Shown one piece after another: positions 8,094 through 17,167 of a stretch of 64,000 nt of DNA (positions within the stretch are counted from its first letter, which is position 1; each line of letters begins with the position of its first letter). The notes below the pieces were generated by a model that was not told the origin of the DNA, ran no database searches, and saw only the letters and a program-made list of their open reading frames with translations. The translations under genes and the position numbers were made by a program. The DNA comes from JANQIO01 sp965601975 (lineage in GTDB: Bacteria > Pseudomonadota > Gammaproteobacteria > Pseudomonadales > Halieaceae): assembly GCA_965601975.1 (NCBI GenBank), contig OZ271856.1:1612001-1676000 (forward strand). Reading direction: 5' to 3'.

Positions 8094-9197
8094 GTGAATA
8101 CCGAACGGCTGGCGCAAGCCGGCGACAAATTTGACCAGGCCTGGCAACAGGTCGCGGCTCGACTGCACACCCTCTCTGACCCCGCAAAACAGCGCCGGCT
8201 GCGGCAGGGCCTGTATGCGCTGGCCGCCCTGTGGATGGTGTTCGGTCTGGCCAACCTGGTGTGGAGCCTGGTGCCGCCGCCCTCGGCTGCGCCCGCCCCC
8301 GGAAACGTCCTGAATCCGCTGGTGGAACCCGCCGGCCAGTCGGAGCGCAGCAGCGTCAATATCGACCGCATGGTGTCCTGGCATTTGTTCGGCACTGCCG
8401 CCACCGCACCGGCGGCCCCGGTGCCGAAGGAGACCCTGTCCGGCAGCTCGGATGATCTCGACGGTATCGAGAACAGTGCCAAGGAAACCCGCCTGGCGCT
8501 GAAGCTGAAGGGGATTCTCGCGTCGAACGACGCGGAGGCTGCCCGCGCCATCATCGAGGCCAAGAAAGAGCAGGACCAGTACGCGGTCGGGGACGAGCTG
8601 CCCATCGACAAGGTAAAGGTGGCAAAAATCCTGCGCGACCGGGTCGTACTCGAGAACAAGGGCCGCTACGAATTGCTGCTGTTGCACGACGACAACGGCC
8701 TGAACGCCGTCCCCGCGGGCCGCAATTCCGCCGGCGAGCCGCCTGTTGCAGCCAGCTCGCGCCGCACGGCCTCGGCATCGAGCGGTGCCGCCACGTCTCG
8801 CGTCGACCAGCGCACCAACAGCGACGTCACCCGCGTGGCGGAGAATTATCGGCGCAGGCTGTACAACAATCCCCAGTCCCTGGCCCAGGTGGTGACCATC
8901 ACGCCAGTGCGCGATGGAACCCAGCTGACGGGATACCGGGTGCGAGCCGGCCGCGACGCTGACCAGTTCAAGGCCCTGGGTTTCCAGGCCAACGACATTG
9001 TTACCGGAGTGAATGGCATCAAGCTGAGCGACCCTGGCAAGGCCATGGAGCTGTACCGGGTGATGCGGACCGCCAGCGAGGCGAGCTTCGATGTGCTGCG
9101 CGACGGCGAGCAGGTCAACCTCGTGGTGGGCCTGGAAAACACCGGCGGCGGTGAACCGCGCCGCTCGGCGCCGCGATTCCAGGGACATACCGAGTGA
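8094..9197 (+). CDS. gspC: Type II secretion protein GspC (inner-membrane clamp)
   Basis: The 367-residue protein starts at GTG 8094. A short cytoplasmic segment is followed by one membrane helix (around residues 40-58, LYALAALWMVFGLANLVW), then the periplasmic homology region (VSWHLFGTA, AIIEAKKEQDQYAVGDELP) that contacts the secretin GspD. A C-terminal PDZ domain (GYRVRAGRDADQFKALGFQANDIVTGVNG) is complete; this domain helps choose substrates. GspC bridges the inner-membrane platform and the outer-membrane secretin. It is the first gene of the gsp operon. Confidence 0.95.
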   Translation: MNTERLAQAGDKFDQAWQQVAARLHTLSDPAKQRRLRQGLYALAALWMVFGLANLVWSLVPPPSAAPAPGNVLNPLVEPAGQSERSSVNIDRMVSWHLFGTAATAPAAPVPKETLSGSSDDLDGIENSAKETRLALKLKGILASNDAEAARAIIEAKKEQDQYAVGDELPIDKVKVAKILRDRVVLENKGRYELLLLHDDNGLNAVPAGRNSAGEPPVAASSRRTASASSGAATSRVDQRTNSDVTRVAENYRRRLYNNPQSLAQVVTITPVRDGTQLTGYRVRAGRDADQFKALGFQANDIVTGVNGIKLSDPGKAMELYRVMRTASEASFDVLRDGEQVNLVVGLENTGGGEPRRSAPRFQGHTE

Positions 9198-9251
9198 CAC
9201 GGGCGGCGCCGGAGACTTACGGTTGCAGAGCTGTCACAATCCGGACATAGA

Positions 9252-11333
9252 ATGAGGCACCTTTTGACCACAAGACCAACCAGGGGAAAGACGATCAAAT
9301 ATAGCCTTTGGCTGATGCTTGGCCTGCTGGCGTGGCCCGCTATGGCCCAGGACTGGACCGTCAACCTCAAGGAAACGGACATCCAGGAGTTGATCAAGTT
9401 CGTGGCCGAGGCGACGGACACCACCATCGTTGTCGATCCCAAGGTCAAGGGCACGGTCAAAGTCGTGTCATCCAAGCCGGTTTCTTCTACCGAACTCTAT
9501 GACCTCTTCCTCTCCATCCTCGACGTGCACGGCTACACGGCGGTGCGCAGTGGCAACGTGGTGCGGGTGATACAGTCCAAGGATGCACGCTCCTCGCCGG
9601 TGCGGGTCGAGGAAGACACCTCCGTCAGGCCCAGCGACGAGTACGTGACCCACGTAATCCGCCTGGAGAACATTTCCGCCGCCAAGCTTATTCCCGTGCT
9701 GCGCCCGCTGGTACCCCAGCAGGCGCATATGGCGGCTTACGCGCCGTCCAATGCGATCATCATCAGCGACATCGCCTCCAACATCGAGCGTATCCGCAGC
9801 ATCATCGAGAGCATGGACCAGAGCGCGGTGCAGCAAACCGAGATCGTCAATCTCGAGTACGCCGTGGCGGAAGACGTGGTGCGCATGCTGCTGGAGCTGG
9901 CCAAGACCGAGGCCAAGCAGGCCGGCGGCGCCGACCCGGAAATCCTGCTGGTGGCGGACAAGCGGACCAACAGCGTGCTGGTCAGCGGCGACGAGCTGGA
10001 GCGGGCGCGGATGCGCAAGCTCATTGCTTTCCTGGATACGCCCCTCGAGCAGAGCGGCAACGTCAAGGTGATCTACCTGGAGTATGCCAACGCGACGGAG
10101 ATCGCCGAGGTGCTGACCCGGGTCATGCAGAACATCAGCAAGCTGGACTCGGAAGAGCAGCAGACCCGGCGCCGGGCCGACTCCGGCGCTACCATCGAGG
10201 CAGACGAGGGCACCAATGCCCTGATCATCACCGCGGACGCCGACGAGATGCAGTCCATCGAAGCGGTCATCCAGCGGCTGGATATCCGCCGCGCCCAGGT
10301 GCTGGTGGAAGCCATCATCGCCGAGCTGGAAGTCATCGATGGCGACGACCTCGGCATCCAGTGGCTGTTCCGAAATGAGAACGGTGCATTCGGTAGTAAC
10401 ATCATTGACGGCAACAACCGCGCCCGGGGTATTGCCGAAGGTGTCCTGCCGCCGCCCACGGAAGGCCAGCAGCCTGACAGCGGTAGCGATGACCCGGAAT
10501 TCAACCGCGAGGGCCTGCTCAGTGCACTGGCCAGCACCCCGGGCCTGTCCCTGGGCTGGGGCGAGCTGGACGAGGATCTGGACATCGCCATCATTCTCAG
10601 CGCACTGAGTTCTGAAACCAATGCTAACATCCTGTCCACGCCGAGCCTGCTGACCCTGGACAACCAGGAGGCATTCATCACCGTCGGCCAGGAAGTGCCT
10701 TTTATTACCGGCTCCTTCAGCAACACCGGCGGCGGCACCTCCCAGCCCAACAACCCGTTCCAGACCATCGAGCGGGAGAACGTGGGCGTGACCCTGCGGG
10801 TGACCCCGCACGTGAACGAGGGCGACCTGGTACAGCTCGACATCACCCAGGAAGTCTCGAGCCTCACCGGCGGCGGCCTGGGCGCCTCTCTGCTGGCCTC
10901 GGACATCATCACCAACGAGCGCCGGGTGGAAACCAAGGTGCTGGCGGGTGACGGCCGCACTGTGGTGCTGGGCGGGCTGATCGAGGACGAGATGCAGGAC
11001 CAGACCCAGAAGGTGCCCTTCCTCGGCGACATTCCCTGGCTGGGCCGGCTGTTCCGGCAGGATGCGTCCACGGTGAGCCAGTCCAACCTGATGGTCTTCA
11101 TCAAGCCCACCATCATTCGCGACGACAAGGCCCTGGATGGGGCCACCGCGGCGAAATACAAGTACATCCGCGCCCAGCAGCAGATGCGCATCGATGCGGG
11201 CGTCGAGTTCAAGGACGACAGCGACATTCCGATCCTGCCGGAGTGGCAGGAACAGATTAAGCAGCTGGAGGAGATCAAGGAGGCCTCCTCCGACCAACCG
11301 GAGACCGCGGACGCGACCACCGGAGATAGCTGA
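9252..11333 (+). CDS. gspD: Type II secretion secretin GspD
   Basis: The 693-residue outer-membrane secretin begins with a signal peptide that ends near AMAQDW. The N0 domain (VNLKETDIQELIKFVAEATD) and N1-N3 repeats follow (HVIRLENISAAKLIPVLRPL, EIVNLEYAVAEDVVRMLLELA, KVIYLEYANATEIAEVLTRV). The secretin core contains the gate-region motif VGQEVPFITGS and the signature TLRVTPHVNEGD. A C-terminal tail after about residue 630 may be the S-domain bound by a pilotin. It forms the channel for exoproteins in the outer membrane. Its stop shares one base with the gspE start. Confidence 0.97.
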   Translation: MRHLLTTRPTRGKTIKYSLWLMLGLLAWPAMAQDWTVNLKETDIQELIKFVAEATDTTIVVDPKVKGTVKVVSSKPVSSTELYDLFLSILDVHGYTAVRSGNVVRVIQSKDARSSPVRVEEDTSVRPSDEYVTHVIRLENISAAKLIPVLRPLVPQQAHMAAYAPSNAIIISDIASNIERIRSIIESMDQSAVQQTEIVNLEYAVAEDVVRMLLELAKTEAKQAGGADPEILLVADKRTNSVLVSGDELERARMRKLIAFLDTPLEQSGNVKVIYLEYANATEIAEVLTRVMQNISKLDSEEQQTRRRADSGATIEADEGTNALIITADADEMQSIEAVIQRLDIRRAQVLVEAIIAELEVIDGDDLGIQWLFRNENGAFGSNIIDGNNRARGIAEGVLPPPTEGQQPDSGSDDPEFNREGLLSALASTPGLSLGWGELDEDLDIAIILSALSSETNANILSTPSLLTLDNQEAFITVGQEVPFITGSFSNTGGGTSQPNNPFQTIERENVGVTLRVTPHVNEGDLVQLDITQEVSSLTGGGLGASLLASDIITNERRVETKVLAGDGRTVVLGGLIEDEMQDQTQKVPFLGDIPWLGRLFRQDASTVSQSNLMVFIKPTIIRDDKALDGATAAKYKYIRAQQQMRIDAGVEFKDDSDIPILPEWQEQIKQLEEIKEASSDQPETADATTGDS

Positions 11334-12859
11334 TGGAAGAGTTGATCGAAGAGTTCCCGGAAGAGCTCGCCGAAGATGCCAGCCCTGCGGTCCCGGTCAG
11401 CCGTTCACTGCCGTTTACCTTTGCCACCCAGCACGGTGTGCTGCTGCAGGACGGCGACAAGCCCACCATCGTGCACATGGAACCACTGACGGTCCCGCTG
11501 CTGGCGGAACTGCGCCGCTACCTTGGCGGGCCCTTCGCCCTGGAGCGGGTCAGCGATACCGTGTTCCAGGCGCGACTCACCCATCTCTACCAGCGTGACA
11601 ACAACGAGGCGTCCCAGGTTGCCGAGGATCTCGGCGCGGACGATGACCTGAGCCGCCTTGCCGACGAGATTCCCGAGGTGGGCGACCTCATGGATGCGGC
11701 GGACGATGCACCCATCATTCGCCTGATCAACGCGATCCTGTCCCAGGCGGTGCGCGAGCAGGCGTCGGATATTCACATCGAGACCTTCGAGGACCGGCTG
11801 TCGGTGCGTTTCCGCATCGACGGCGTGCTGTCCGAGGTACTGTCGCCGAAGCGGGTGCTGGCGCCGCTGCTGGTGTCCCGCCTGAAGGTGATGGCGAAAC
11901 TCGACATCGCCGAGAAGCGCGTGCCCCAGGACGGCCGCATCACCGTGCGCCTGGCCGGGCACGCAGTCGATATCCGGATGTCCACCATTCCCTCCGCCCA
12001 CGGCGAGCGGGTGGTACTGCGACTGCTGGACAAGCAGGCGGGGCAGCTGCAGCTCAGCCAGCTCAATATGAACGACCAGGTGCTGGACGCCTACACGCGC
12101 GGCCTGCACAGCGCCCACGGCATCATCCTGGTGACCGGTCCCACTGGCTCCGGTAAGACTACTACCCTGTATGCGGGGCTCTCCCATATCAATGAGTCCA
12201 CTCGCAATATCCTCACCATCGAGGATCCCATCGAATACATGCTGCCGGGCGTCGGCCAGACCCAGGTCAATGCCAAGGTGGACATGACCTTTGCCCGCGG
12301 CCTGCGCGCCATCCTGCGCCAGGACCCGGACGTCGTGATGGTGGGTGAGATTCGCGACCTCGAAACCGCGGAAATCGCCGTGCAGGCTTCCCTGACCGGC
12401 CACCTGGTGCTGTCGACCCTGCACACCAACACCGCCATCGGCGCGGTGACGCGACTGCAGGACATGGGCATCGAGCCGTTCCTGCTGTCTTCCAGCCTCA
12501 TCGGGGTCATGGCCCAGCGCCTGGTGCGGCTGCTGTGCGAGGACTGCAAGGAGCCCAGCCAGGCGAACGAGGCGGAGCTGGAGTGGCTGGGACTCGAGCC
12601 GGGCGCCGAAGCGACCATCTACCGCCCGAAGGGTTGCGACAACTGCAACCGCACCGGCTATCGCGGCCGTACCGGCATTTACGAACTGATCGAGATCGAC
12701 GACGCCATGCGCGGCCTGATCCACGAGAACACCAGTGAGATCGAGATGCTGCGCCTGGCGCGGGAGACTGCCCCCGGCATTCTCCACGACGGCCAGCGCC
12801 GCGTGCTGGCGGGTGAGACCAGCATGCAGGAAGTCATGCGGGTGACCACCGCAGGTTGA
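11333..12859 (+). CDS. gspE: Type II secretion ATPase GspE
   Basis: The 508-residue cytoplasmic ATPase powers pseudopilus assembly. The N-terminal region binds GspL. The Walker A motif GPTGSGKTTTLY, Asp box, Walker B (DPDVVMVGEIRD) and His box (LVLSTLHTNTAIGA) are all present. The tetracysteine zinc element, CEDC and CDNC about 33 residues later, is typical of GspE. The start ATG overlaps the gspD stop, and gspF begins 4 bases after it. Confidence 0.97.
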   Translation: MEELIEEFPEELAEDASPAVPVSRSLPFTFATQHGVLLQDGDKPTIVHMEPLTVPLLAELRRYLGGPFALERVSDTVFQARLTHLYQRDNNEASQVAEDLGADDDLSRLADEIPEVGDLMDAADDAPIIRLINAILSQAVREQASDIHIETFEDRLSVRFRIDGVLSEVLSPKRVLAPLLVSRLKVMAKLDIAEKRVPQDGRITVRLAGHAVDIRMSTIPSAHGERVVLRLLDKQAGQLQLSQLNMNDQVLDAYTRGLHSAHGIILVTGPTGSGKTTTLYAGLSHINESTRNILTIEDPIEYMLPGVGQTQVNAKVDMTFARGLRAILRQDPDVVMVGEIRDLETAEIAVQASLTGHLVLSTLHTNTAIGAVTRLQDMGIEPFLLSSSLIGVMAQRLVRLLCEDCKEPSQANEAELEWLGLEPGAEATIYRPKGCDNCNRTGYRGRTGIYELIEIDDAMRGLIHENTSEIEMLRLARETAPGILHDGQRRVLAGETSMQEVMRVTTAG

Positions 12860-12863
12860 TCCC

Positions 12864-14084
12864 ATGACGGCGTACCGATACCGCGCCCTCGACACCGAGG
12901 GCAAGCTGACGAAGGGCATCCTCGAAGGGGATTCCGAGCGCCAGGTGCGCTCCTCCCTGCGGGCCCAGCACCTGCGCCCGGTGGAAGTCAGCGAGGCCAC
13001 GCGCCGCAGCGTGGAGTCCACCGGCGGCTTGTCGAAACTGTTCGCACCGCGGGTCAAGGCCGGGGAACTGGCGCTGTTGACCCGTCAGCTGGCAACCCTG
13101 GTCATGTCCAACCTGCCTATCGACGAGTGCCTGCAGGCCGTTGCCGATCAAACCCGCAAGCAGCGCCTCAAGGGTTTGCTGCTGCAGGTGCGCTCGCGGG
13201 TGGCGGAGGGCCACACCCTGGCCTACGCCATGGGAGAGTTTCCCCAGGTGTTCTCGGAAATGTACCGGGCCATGGTCAAGGCCGGCGAAGCCGCGGGCTA
13301 TCTCGGGCCGGTGCTGGAGCAGCTTGCCGACTACACCGAACAGCGCCAGTACACCTCGCAACAGCTGCAGCAGGCGATGATCTACCCGATCGTGCTGGTT
13401 TTCGTGGCAGTCGGCGTCGTCTCCTTCCTGATGACCGAAGTGGTGCCGGAGCTCGTGAGCCTGTTTACCAAGACTGACAAGGAGCTTCCGCCGCTGACCC
13501 GAATTCTGATCAGTACCAGTGAATTCTTCGAGAAGTACATCCTCTGGTTGGGCGTCGGTTTCGTGGCTGCGGTCGCAGGTTTTCGCTACCTCTTGCGCAA
13601 CGAAAATCGCAGGGCGACCTGGCATATGCTGCTGCTGAAGGTGCCCGGCATATCAGGTTTGCTTCGGGCCGTAGATACGGCGCGATTTGCCTCCACGCTG
13701 AGTATCCTGATGGCCAGCGGTGTGCCGCTGCTGGATGCCCTGCGCATTTCCGGTGAGGTCCTCAACAACCGCGTGCTGCGCAGGTCCAGCGCCGAAGTTG
13801 CCGAGATGGTGCAGGAAGGTTCCAGCCTCAACCGTGCCATGCATCAGAGCGGGCAGTTTCCGCCAATGATGGTGCATATGGTGGCCAGCGGCGAGGCCTC
13901 CGGTGAACTGGAAACCATGCTGCAGCGTGCCTCGGCCAACCAGGAACGCGAGTTGGAAATGGTGTTGGGCACGCTCATGGCTCTGCTGACGCCCGTTATG
14001 CTGATCGTGATGGCGGTACTGGTCACCGGGATTGTCTTCGGCGTTATGCAACCGATCTTTGATTTGAACACGATGGTGAATTAA
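12864..14084 (+). CDS. gspF: Type II secretion inner-membrane platform protein GspF
   Basis: The 406-residue polytopic protein has two T2SSF domains. Each has the helical cytoplasmic lobe (LALLTRQLATLVMSNLPIDECL; RFASTLSILMASGVPLLDALR) followed by membrane helices, three in total. The MVKAGEAAGYLGPVLEQLA and MVASGEASGELETML repeats are the family signature. It couples the ATPase GspE to pseudopilin assembly. It abuts gspG directly. Confidence 0.96.
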   Translation: MTAYRYRALDTEGKLTKGILEGDSERQVRSSLRAQHLRPVEVSEATRRSVESTGGLSKLFAPRVKAGELALLTRQLATLVMSNLPIDECLQAVADQTRKQRLKGLLLQVRSRVAEGHTLAYAMGEFPQVFSEMYRAMVKAGEAAGYLGPVLEQLADYTEQRQYTSQQLQQAMIYPIVLVFVAVGVVSFLMTEVVPELVSLFTKTDKELPPLTRILISTSEFFEKYILWLGVGFVAAVAGFRYLLRNENRRATWHMLLLKVPGISGLLRAVDTARFASTLSILMASGVPLLDALRISGEVLNNRVLRRSSAEVAEMVQEGSSLNRAMHQSGQFPPMMVHMVASGEASGELETMLQRASANQERELEMVLGTLMALLTPVMLIVMAVLVTGIVFGVMQPIFDLNTMVN

Positions 14085-14519
14085 ATGATGAAACAGCGAG
14101 GATTCAGCCTTATCGAAATCCTGGTCGTGCTAGTGATTCTCGGGCTGCTGGTCAGCGTGGTGGCACCCAACGTTCTGGACACTGCCGACGACGCTCGGGT
14201 GCAGAAAGTACGCGCAGACTTCTCAAGTATCGAGACGGCCCTGAAGCTCTATCGGCTGGACAATTTCGTCTATCCCACGACCGAGCAGGGCCTGGAAGCG
14301 CTGGTCGAGCCCTCAGGCCTGGACCCGCAGCCGAGGAATTTCAAGAAGGGCGGCTACCTGGAACGACTGCCGATTGATCCCTGGGGTCGCCCCTACCTCT
14401 ACCTGAGCCCGGGAGAGAATGGTGACTTCGACCTTTACTCCTACGGTGCCGATGGCCTCTCCGGCGGTGAGGATCAGAACCTCGACATCGGCAACTGGGA
14501 TGCCAACAGAACGCAGTAG
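14085..14519 (+). CDS. gspG: Major pseudopilin GspG
   Basis: The 144-residue pre-pseudopilin has a type III signal: MMKQRG followed by FSLIEILVVLVILGLLVSVVAPNVL, with cleavage after Gly6 and Glu at mature position 5. The C-terminal globular part has the GspG features PTTEQGLEALV, the Gly-Tyr-Leu loop, WGRPYLYLSPG and a calcium-site segment near DLYSYGADG. It is the main subunit of the pseudopilus. Its end overlaps the start of gspH by 20 bases. Confidence 0.97.
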   Translation: MMKQRGFSLIEILVVLVILGLLVSVVAPNVLDTADDARVQKVRADFSSIETALKLYRLDNFVYPTTEQGLEALVEPSGLDPQPRNFKKGGYLERLPIDPWGRPYLYLSPGENGDFDLYSYGADGLSGGEDQNLDIGNWDANRTQ

Positions 14520-15072
14520 TCGCTTTGGGCAGGGTTTTACCCTGCTGGAACTGCTGCTGGTCCTGGCTGTAGTCGGACTCATTGCCGCTATGGCCACCCT
14601 GTCGGTTGGCACCGGGCCACGCCCCTATCAAATCGAAGCTGCGGCCAATGAATTCGTCGGCATTGCGGAGTATGCGCTGAATGAGGCGCAGATGACTGGC
14701 ACGGACCTGGGCGTGCTCGTGCGGCCTGCGGGGGGTGACCGCTACAGCTACCAGTGGATGCAGCGGATCGGCCAAACCTGGCAGGAACCCCGTCTTCAGG
14801 ATGACGCCTTCGATGAAAGATACCTTCCCGTTGAAGTGGACGTGGTACTGGAAATCGAGGAAGAAGAGCTGGAGGCCGACGACGAAGAGCGGGAGGATGG
14901 CACCCCGCCGCCTCCACAGATCGTGTTCTTCGCCAGCGGCGAAGCAATACCCGGGATCATGACCTGGATCGATGCGAGCACCGGCGAGGTGCTCTGGGAG
15001 CTGGAATGGGATTTGCTGGGGCGTTTCGAGATGCGTCGCGGAGGCATCAGCGAAGATGATGAAAATGAGTAG
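14500..15072 (+). CDS. gspH: Minor pseudopilin GspH
   Basis: The 190-residue protein starts at ATG 14500. The prepilin signal is MPTERSSRFGQG followed by FTLLELLLVLAVVGLIAAMA, with cleavage after Gly12 and Glu at +5. Upstream in-frame starts lie inside gspG and would extend the leader implausibly. A Glu/Asp-rich stretch (about residues 118-135) lies in the middle of the globular domain. GspH caps or primes the pseudopilus with GspI, J and K. It overlaps both gspG and gspI. Confidence 0.9.
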   Translation: MPTERSSRFGQGFTLLELLLVLAVVGLIAAMATLSVGTGPRPYQIEAAANEFVGIAEYALNEAQMTGTDLGVLVRPAGGDRYSYQWMQRIGQTWQEPRLQDDAFDERYLPVEVDVVLEIEEEELEADDEEREDGTPPPPQIVFFASGEAIPGIMTWIDASTGEVLWELEWDLLGRFEMRRGGISEDDENE

Positions 15073-15466
15073 CCGACACTCGGGATTTTCGCTGATCGAG
15101 GTACTGGTCGCGCTGCTTGTGGTGGGTATAGTCTTGCCGGCGCTGGTGATCTCTGTCTACCAGCAGCTGGACGGTACTGCCTACCTGCGGGACAAGGCCA
15201 TCGCACAATGGGTGGCCGGCAACAAGCTGGCGGAAACCCGCATCCAGCTGGCGCGCACCAACAGCATTTTTCGCGGTGAACGCAACGGCGTCGACACCAT
15301 GGGCGAGCGTGACTGGTACTGGTGGATGACCAGTGAAACCACGCCGGTGGAGGATTTCTATCGCCTGGAAATCACGGTGGCGACCGAGGAGACCTCCCGG
15401 GACAGTCCGGTTTACACCCTGGTGGGGTTCATGCACGCCCAGAGCGTGGCGAGTGGGGAACGCTGA
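15059..15466 (+). CDS. gspI: Minor pseudopilin GspI
   Basis: A product of about 135 residues starts at ATG 15059, or at the adjacent ATG 15056. It has a short leader MKMSSRHSG and the pseudopilin helix FSLIEVLVALLVVGIVLPALVIS, with Glu at +5. GspI nucleates the minor pseudopilin tip complex. The start lies inside the end of gspH, as in other gsp operons. The body contains the IAQWVAGNKLAETR segment found in GspI proteins. Confidence 0.92.
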   Translation: MKMSSRHSGFSLIEVLVALLVVGIVLPALVISVYQQLDGTAYLRDKAIAQWVAGNKLAETRIQLARTNSIFRGERNGVDTMGERDWYWWMTSETTPVEDFYRLEITVATEETSRDSPVYTLVGFMHAQSVASGER

Positions 15467-15467
15467 C

Positions 15468-16100
15468 GTGAAGTCCTCTGGTTTTACGCTGCTTGAAGTC
15501 CTGCTCGCCATGGCCATCACCGCACTTGTGGCGATCATGGCTTACGGTGGATTCAGCGCGACCACGGACAGTATTGAAGGCGTGCGTCGCCAGGGCGAGC
15601 GAGTGTCGGAACTCAATCGCGCCTGGAACCTGATGACCCGTGATCTCACTCACTTCATTGCCAGGCCGGTGCGCAATGAGTTCGGCAATCTCGATTCCGC
15701 CATGATGGGCGGTGAGGTGGCCGACCAGTCGCTGGCCTTTACCCGCACGGGCTGGCACAACACGACGGGTCGCATCCGCAGCAACATGCAGCGCGTGCGC
15801 TACGTGCTGGAAGACACCACCCTGTATCGAGAGAACTACCTGGTGCTCGACCGCACCAATGAAAGCGAACCCCAGCGGGTCGCGCTGCTGGAAAACGTCA
15901 ATGCGATCGAGTTTCGCTTCCTGTCCCCGGACTTCCAGCTCCGGGGGCTGGACTTCGAATACGACAACTGGCCCGAGGCCTGGGGCGTCAACGGCGCCAG
16001 CAACGGCGTGCGCCCCCCGGAGGCTGTGGAAGTGCGGCTGGACCTGGAGGACTGGGGAGAAGTGAGGTGGCTGTATGAACTGCCGCAGCCCGCGATCTAG
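15468..16100 (+). CDS. gspJ: Minor pseudopilin GspJ
   Basis: The 210-residue product starts at GTG 15468, one base after the gspI stop. The leader MKSSG precedes FTLLEVLLAMAITALVAIMAYGGF, with Glu at +5 and cleavage after Gly5. The globular region has the GspJ pattern RAWNLMTRDLTHFIARPVR. It sits at the pseudopilus tip with GspI and GspK. An upstream in-frame ATG would fall deep within gspI and break the prepilin leader, so it was rejected. Confidence 0.93.
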   Translation: MKSSGFTLLEVLLAMAITALVAIMAYGGFSATTDSIEGVRRQGERVSELNRAWNLMTRDLTHFIARPVRNEFGNLDSAMMGGEVADQSLAFTRTGWHNTTGRIRSNMQRVRYVLEDTTLYRENYLVLDRTNESEPQRVALLENVNAIEFRFLSPDFQLRGLDFEYDNWPEAWGVNGASNGVRPPEAVEVRLDLEDWGEVRWLYELPQPAI

Positions 16101-17103
16101 GCCTGCGGGCCTGCGCTCCCGGCAGCGCGGCGTGGCGGTCATCATCGCCATGCTGGTGTTCGCGCTCGCAGCGACACTGGCAGTGGCCATGAGCAGGGAG
16201 TTCACCCTGTTCCTGAAACGCTCCGGCATCAGCGTTCTCGCCGCCCAGAACCAGGCCTATCTGCGCGGCGGCGAGGACCTGGCGAAGCTGGTGCTGATCC
16301 AGGATGCCGAACAGGACCAGGTCGACGGCGGCGAGCCGCGAGACGACCTGTCGGAGCTGTGGGCCCAACAGGTACCGCCGTATGCCCTCGACGACGGCGG
16401 TTTCCTGCTGGGCAGCCTGGAGGACCTGAGCGGCCGGCTCAATATCAACAACCTGGGCGCGACGCCGCCTGAAGGGCAGCAGTTCACGGCCCTGCAGGAG
16501 CAGTTCCTGCGCCTGCTGCAATCCTTCGAGGAGCCCCAGGTCACCGAGCAGGATGCCCGGCTGATCCTGCAGTCGGTGCAGGACTGGCTTGACCGGGATC
16601 AGGAGCCCCGGGATTTCGGCGCCGAGGATGACTTCTACTTCGACCGCGAGCCCTCCTATCGGACCGGCAACACGGCAATGCAGAGCGTCAGCGAGCTGCG
16701 CATGGTGGCCTATATGACGCCGGAACTGTTCCTGGCGGTCGAGCCCTTCCTGACCGTGTGGTCGACCGGCGCCATCAACATCCAGACGGCACCGGCGCAG
16801 GTCCTGCGCACTATCAATGCCAAGGGAAACCTCGAGCCGTTGACGGAATCGGAGGGCCAGGCCCTGGTAGAGCTGCGCGGCGAGACCGGCTTCGAATCTG
16901 TGGAAGCCTTCCTCGCCAGCCCGGTGCTGGCGGGTCTCGAACTGCATGAAAGCCTGGCCGGCCAGGTGCTGGTGCAGTCCAGCGAGTTCTTCCTGTACCG
17001 GGGCCAGGTGGAAGTTGCTGACCGAACGTCGACTATGTACAGTGTGCTGCGCCGCGAGGGGGCGCAGGTAAAAACGCTGCTGCGCGCATCTGGTAGCCTG
17101 TGA
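16075..17103 (+). CDS. gspK: Minor pseudopilin GspK
   Basis: The 342-residue protein is the largest minor pseudopilin. The leader ends SRQRG before VAVIIAMLVFALAATLAVAM; the Glu at +5 is lacking, as is normal for GspK at the pilus tip. The body has the family segments DLSGRLNINNL and VQDWLDRDQEPRDFGAEDDFY, the latter in the inserted alpha domain, and a later helix-hairpin-helix-like region (INIQTAPAQVLRTI). It overlaps gspJ by 26 bases and is followed by a 64-base gap before gspL. Confidence 0.94.
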   Translation: MNCRSPRSRPAGLRSRQRGVAVIIAMLVFALAATLAVAMSREFTLFLKRSGISVLAAQNQAYLRGGEDLAKLVLIQDAEQDQVDGGEPRDDLSELWAQQVPPYALDDGGFLLGSLEDLSGRLNINNLGATPPEGQQFTALQEQFLRLLQSFEEPQVTEQDARLILQSVQDWLDRDQEPRDFGAEDDFYFDREPSYRTGNTAMQSVSELRMVAYMTPELFLAVEPFLTVWSTGAINIQTAPAQVLRTINAKGNLEPLTESEGQALVELRGETGFESVEAFLASPVLAGLELHESLAGQVLVQSSEFFLYRGQVEVADRTSTMYSVLRREGAQVKTLLRASGSL

Positions 17104-17167
17104 ACACGATAGTGAGTATGCCCCTCATGAGTGGGGCCGGAGAAAGAACCTCTAGCGGTCTTCTAAT

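Noticed and set aside
9468..11297. 609-residue minus-strand open frame opposite gspD
   Set aside because: It is an antisense shadow within the type II secretion operon; the composition is atypical and no domain is seen.
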